NCBI GenBank assembly: GCA_964604565.1
Contig: CAZRZN010000248.1
Location: 1 to 6,375 of the forward strand
From: CAZRZN01 sp964604565
Lineage (GTDB): Bacteria > Pseudomonadota > Alphaproteobacteria > Rhodobacterales > Rhodobacteraceae
DNA length: 6,375 nt
Reading direction: 5' to 3'
The position numbers were made by a program, and so were the translations under genes. Shown here piece after piece: positions 5,267 through 6,375 of this stretch. The notes under the pieces are model-generated. The model made no database searches. It saw only the letters and a program-made list of their open reading frames with translations, and was not told the origin of the DNA. Every line of letters begins with the position of its first letter. Position 1 is the stretch's first letter.

Positions 5267-5499
5267 CAGCCGATGATCGCTGGTCGCCGGACCTGCGCGA
5301 GGCAGAGCTGATGACCGATGAAGCCCATGCGCAACTGCGCCTTGTCGAGGCCAGTGCCCGCGTTGGCGAAGTGGTCGGTGTCTACCTGGCCGATATGGCG
5401 CCGGGAGAAAACGGCCCACGGCCAGTTCATTTCCGCGAGGAGTTCCGGCGCACCGGGCCATCAAACTATGCCCACGGCAAGCAGGTGGATCACGTCTGA
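5197..5499 (+). CDS. DUF2849 family protein, sulfite reductase neighbour
   Basis: A small soluble protein of 100 residues with no signal peptide, membrane segment or cysteine. I recognise it as the DUF2849 family from the start MARSFTPKVVTANALLAGDV, an acidic middle with VGVYLADM, and the ending HFREEFRRTGPSNYAHGKQ. The family has no established function. From memory it is found in alphaproteobacteria beside cysG and the nitrite/sulfite reductase gene, as here, which points to a role in sulfite reduction, for example siroheme delivery, hemoprotein assembly or electron-donor contact. That is inference from context. The start is certain: AGGAGG 7 nt upstream. The gene begins inside cysG, 70 bp before the cysG stop, in the +2-shifted frame, so the two are translationally close-coupled. 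The absence of cysteines argues against it being an iron-sulfur or thiol carrier. Confidence 0.85.
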   Translation: MARSFTPKVVTANALLAGDVVYLTADDRWSPDLREAELMTDEAHAQLRLVEASARVGEVVGVYLADMAPGENGPRPVHFREEFRRTGPSNYAHGKQVDHV

Positions 5500-5553
5500 C
5501 GGGCGCGAACCTGCGACCCGCCCCACTGCCCCACAATCCGAACCAAGCCAGAG

Positions 5554-5571
5554 GGTTGCGGCCCCGCAACC
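5554..5571 (+). other. Hairpin just before the cysI ribosome binding site
   Basis: GGTTGCG (5554-5560) and CGCAACC (5565-5571) form a perfect 7-bp stem with the loop GCCC, ending 3 nt before the cysI Shine-Dalgarno (AAGGAG, 5575-5580). It lies in the 88-bp gap between the DUF2849 gene and cysI, which otherwise shows no gene. There is no following T tract, so it is not an obvious terminator. It could protect or process the mRNA or tune cysI translation; the role is inferred. Confidence 0.5.
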
Positions 5572-5574
5572 GGC

Positions 5575-5580
5575 AAGGAG
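5575..5580 (+). promoter_or_regulatory. Ribosome binding site of cysI
   Basis: AAGGAG lies 7 nt before the ATG at 5588 and supports that start, which also gives the expected protein N terminus. Confidence 0.75.
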
Positions 5581-5587
5581 ACGACCC

Positions 5588-6375
5588 ATGTATACCTACA
5601 CCGATTTCGACGCGGCCTTCGTCGCGGAACGCAACCGCCAGTTCCGGGCGCAGGTCGGCCGGCGGATCGATGGATCCCTGACCGAGGACGAGTTCAAGCC
5701 GCTGCGGCTGATGAACGGCCTCTACCTGCAACTGCACGCCTACATGCTGCGGGTCGCCATCCCCTACGGCACGCTCAACGGCGCCCAGATGCGCCAGCTT
5801 GCCCTGATCGCCGACCGTTGGGACAAGGGATATGGCCACTTCACAACGCGGCAGAACATACAGTTCAACTGGCCGGAACTGCGCGATGTCCCGGACATGC
5901 TGGACGCCCTGGCCGACGTTGGGATGCACGCCATCCAGACCTCCGGCAACACGATCCGCAACGTGACGGCAGATCATTTTGCCGGCGCCGCGGCGGATGA
6001 GATCGCCGATCCCCGGCCCGTGGCGGAGCTGCTGCGACAATGGTCGACCGACCACCCCGAATTCCAGTTCCTACCACGAAAGTTCAAGATCGCCGTGACG
6101 GGCAGCCCGAACGATCGCGCCGTCACCGCCGCGCATGACATTGGCCTTCGCATCGTGTCGAGGGATGGAGAGATCGGGTATCAGGTTCTGGTGGGTGGCG
6201 GTCTGGGCCGCACGCCGATGATCGGAAAGGTGCTGGCGGACTTCGTCCCGCAGGCCGATCTCCTGCCCTACGTGGAGGCCATCGTCTCCGTCTGGAACCT
6301 GCTGGGCCGCCGCGACAACAAATACAAGGCCCGCATCAAGATCACCGTGCATGAGCATGGGATCGAGGAAATCCG
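5588..6375 (+). CDS. cysI: Sulfite reductase hemoprotein (nitrite/sulfite reductase), 5' part
   Basis: The first 262 codons of an assimilatory sulfite reductase; the frame is open to the window end, and the family is usually about 550 residues, so roughly half is missing. It reduces sulfite to sulfide with six electrons at a siroheme-4Fe-4S centre, feeding cysteine synthesis. Visible: the ferredoxin-like half domain (about 40-110) with GHFTTRQNIQF (83-93), then the start of the siroheme domain with RNVT (124-127), LPRKFKIAVTG (162-172), VGGGLGRTP (202-210) and RRDNKYKARIK (241-251). R88, R124, K165 and K167 align with the substrate and siroheme-binding R83, R153, K215 and K217 of E. coli CysI, supporting a working enzyme. 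The four cluster-binding cysteines lie past the edge and cannot be checked. Third gene of the operon after cysG and DUF2849. A nitrite reductase role cannot be fully excluded, but the gene context favours sulfite. Confidence 0.93.
   Translation, partial: MYTYTDFDAAFVAERNRQFRAQVGRRIDGSLTEDEFKPLRLMNGLYLQLHAYMLRVAIPYGTLNGAQMRQLALIADRWDKGYGHFTTRQNIQFNWPELRDVPDMLDALADVGMHAIQTSGNTIRNVTADHFAGAAADEIADPRPVAELLRQWSTDHPEFQFLPRKFKIAVTGSPNDRAVTAAHDIGLRIVSRDGEIGYQVLVGGGLGRTPMIGKVLADFVPQADLLPYVEAIVSVWNLLGRRDNKYKARIKITVHEHGIEEI

Noticed and set aside
5500..5587. Riboswitch in the DUF2849-cysI spacer
   Set aside because: The 88-nt spacer has one simple hairpin and no recognisable conserved aptamer core such as a SAM or cobalamin element.
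1..6375. CRISPR array, tRNA, rRNA, insertion sequence or phage genes
   Set aside because: No regularly spaced repeats, no tRNA-like folds, and no transposase, integrase or terminal inverted repeats were seen.

Overview
The window looks like a chromosomal segment of a GC-rich alphaproteobacterium, most likely a member of the Rhodobacterales (Rhodobacteraceae). This rests on the strong GC bias, on the gene order Lrp/AsnC regulator - cysG - DUF2849 gene - nitrite/sulfite reductase, which I recall as typical of that family, and on an intergenic GC-rich stem-loop element ending in GGAGTATTT, also familiar from that group. No database search was possible, so the placement is an inference.

Left half (about 1-3135): a DctB-like membrane sensor histidine kinase on the minus strand (57-1799) lies back to back with a bacterial cytochrome P450 on the plus strand (1855-3072). 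Their start codons are only about 55 bp apart, and that gap holds an 8-bp inverted repeat covering the P450 ribosome binding site. Any dctD-type response regulator would lie beyond the left edge. The P450 is followed by a compact multi-stem GC-rich element (3084-3134), between it and the convergent lrp gene.

Right half (3210-6375): an Lrp/AsnC-type regulator on the minus strand (3210-3665) is divergent from a plus-strand sulfite-reduction operon. The operon has cysG (siroheme synthase, 3809-5266), a small DUF2849 gene that overlaps the end of cysG by 70 bp (5197-5499), and the 5' part of cysI (sulfite reductase hemoprotein, 5588 to the window edge). CysG makes siroheme from uroporphyrinogen III and CysI uses siroheme to reduce sulfite to sulfide for cysteine synthesis. 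The DUF2849 protein has no known function, but its place between the two suggests a role in the same process. The divergent regulator probably controls both itself and the operon.

The lrp-cysG intergenic region is the most structured non-coding part. It is strikingly AT-rich, carries three direct copies of ATGGAAC (30 and 42 bp apart) plus an inverted partial copy, and contains a diverged duplicate of the first eight codons of cysG 46 bp upstream and out of frame. An eight-codon ORF also overlaps the cysG start. I saw no RNA genes, CRISPR array, insertion sequence or phage genes. Most of the window is ordinary metabolism; the items most worth a second look are the DUF2849 gene, the repeat-rich control region, and the P450 lacking the usual I-helix threonine.
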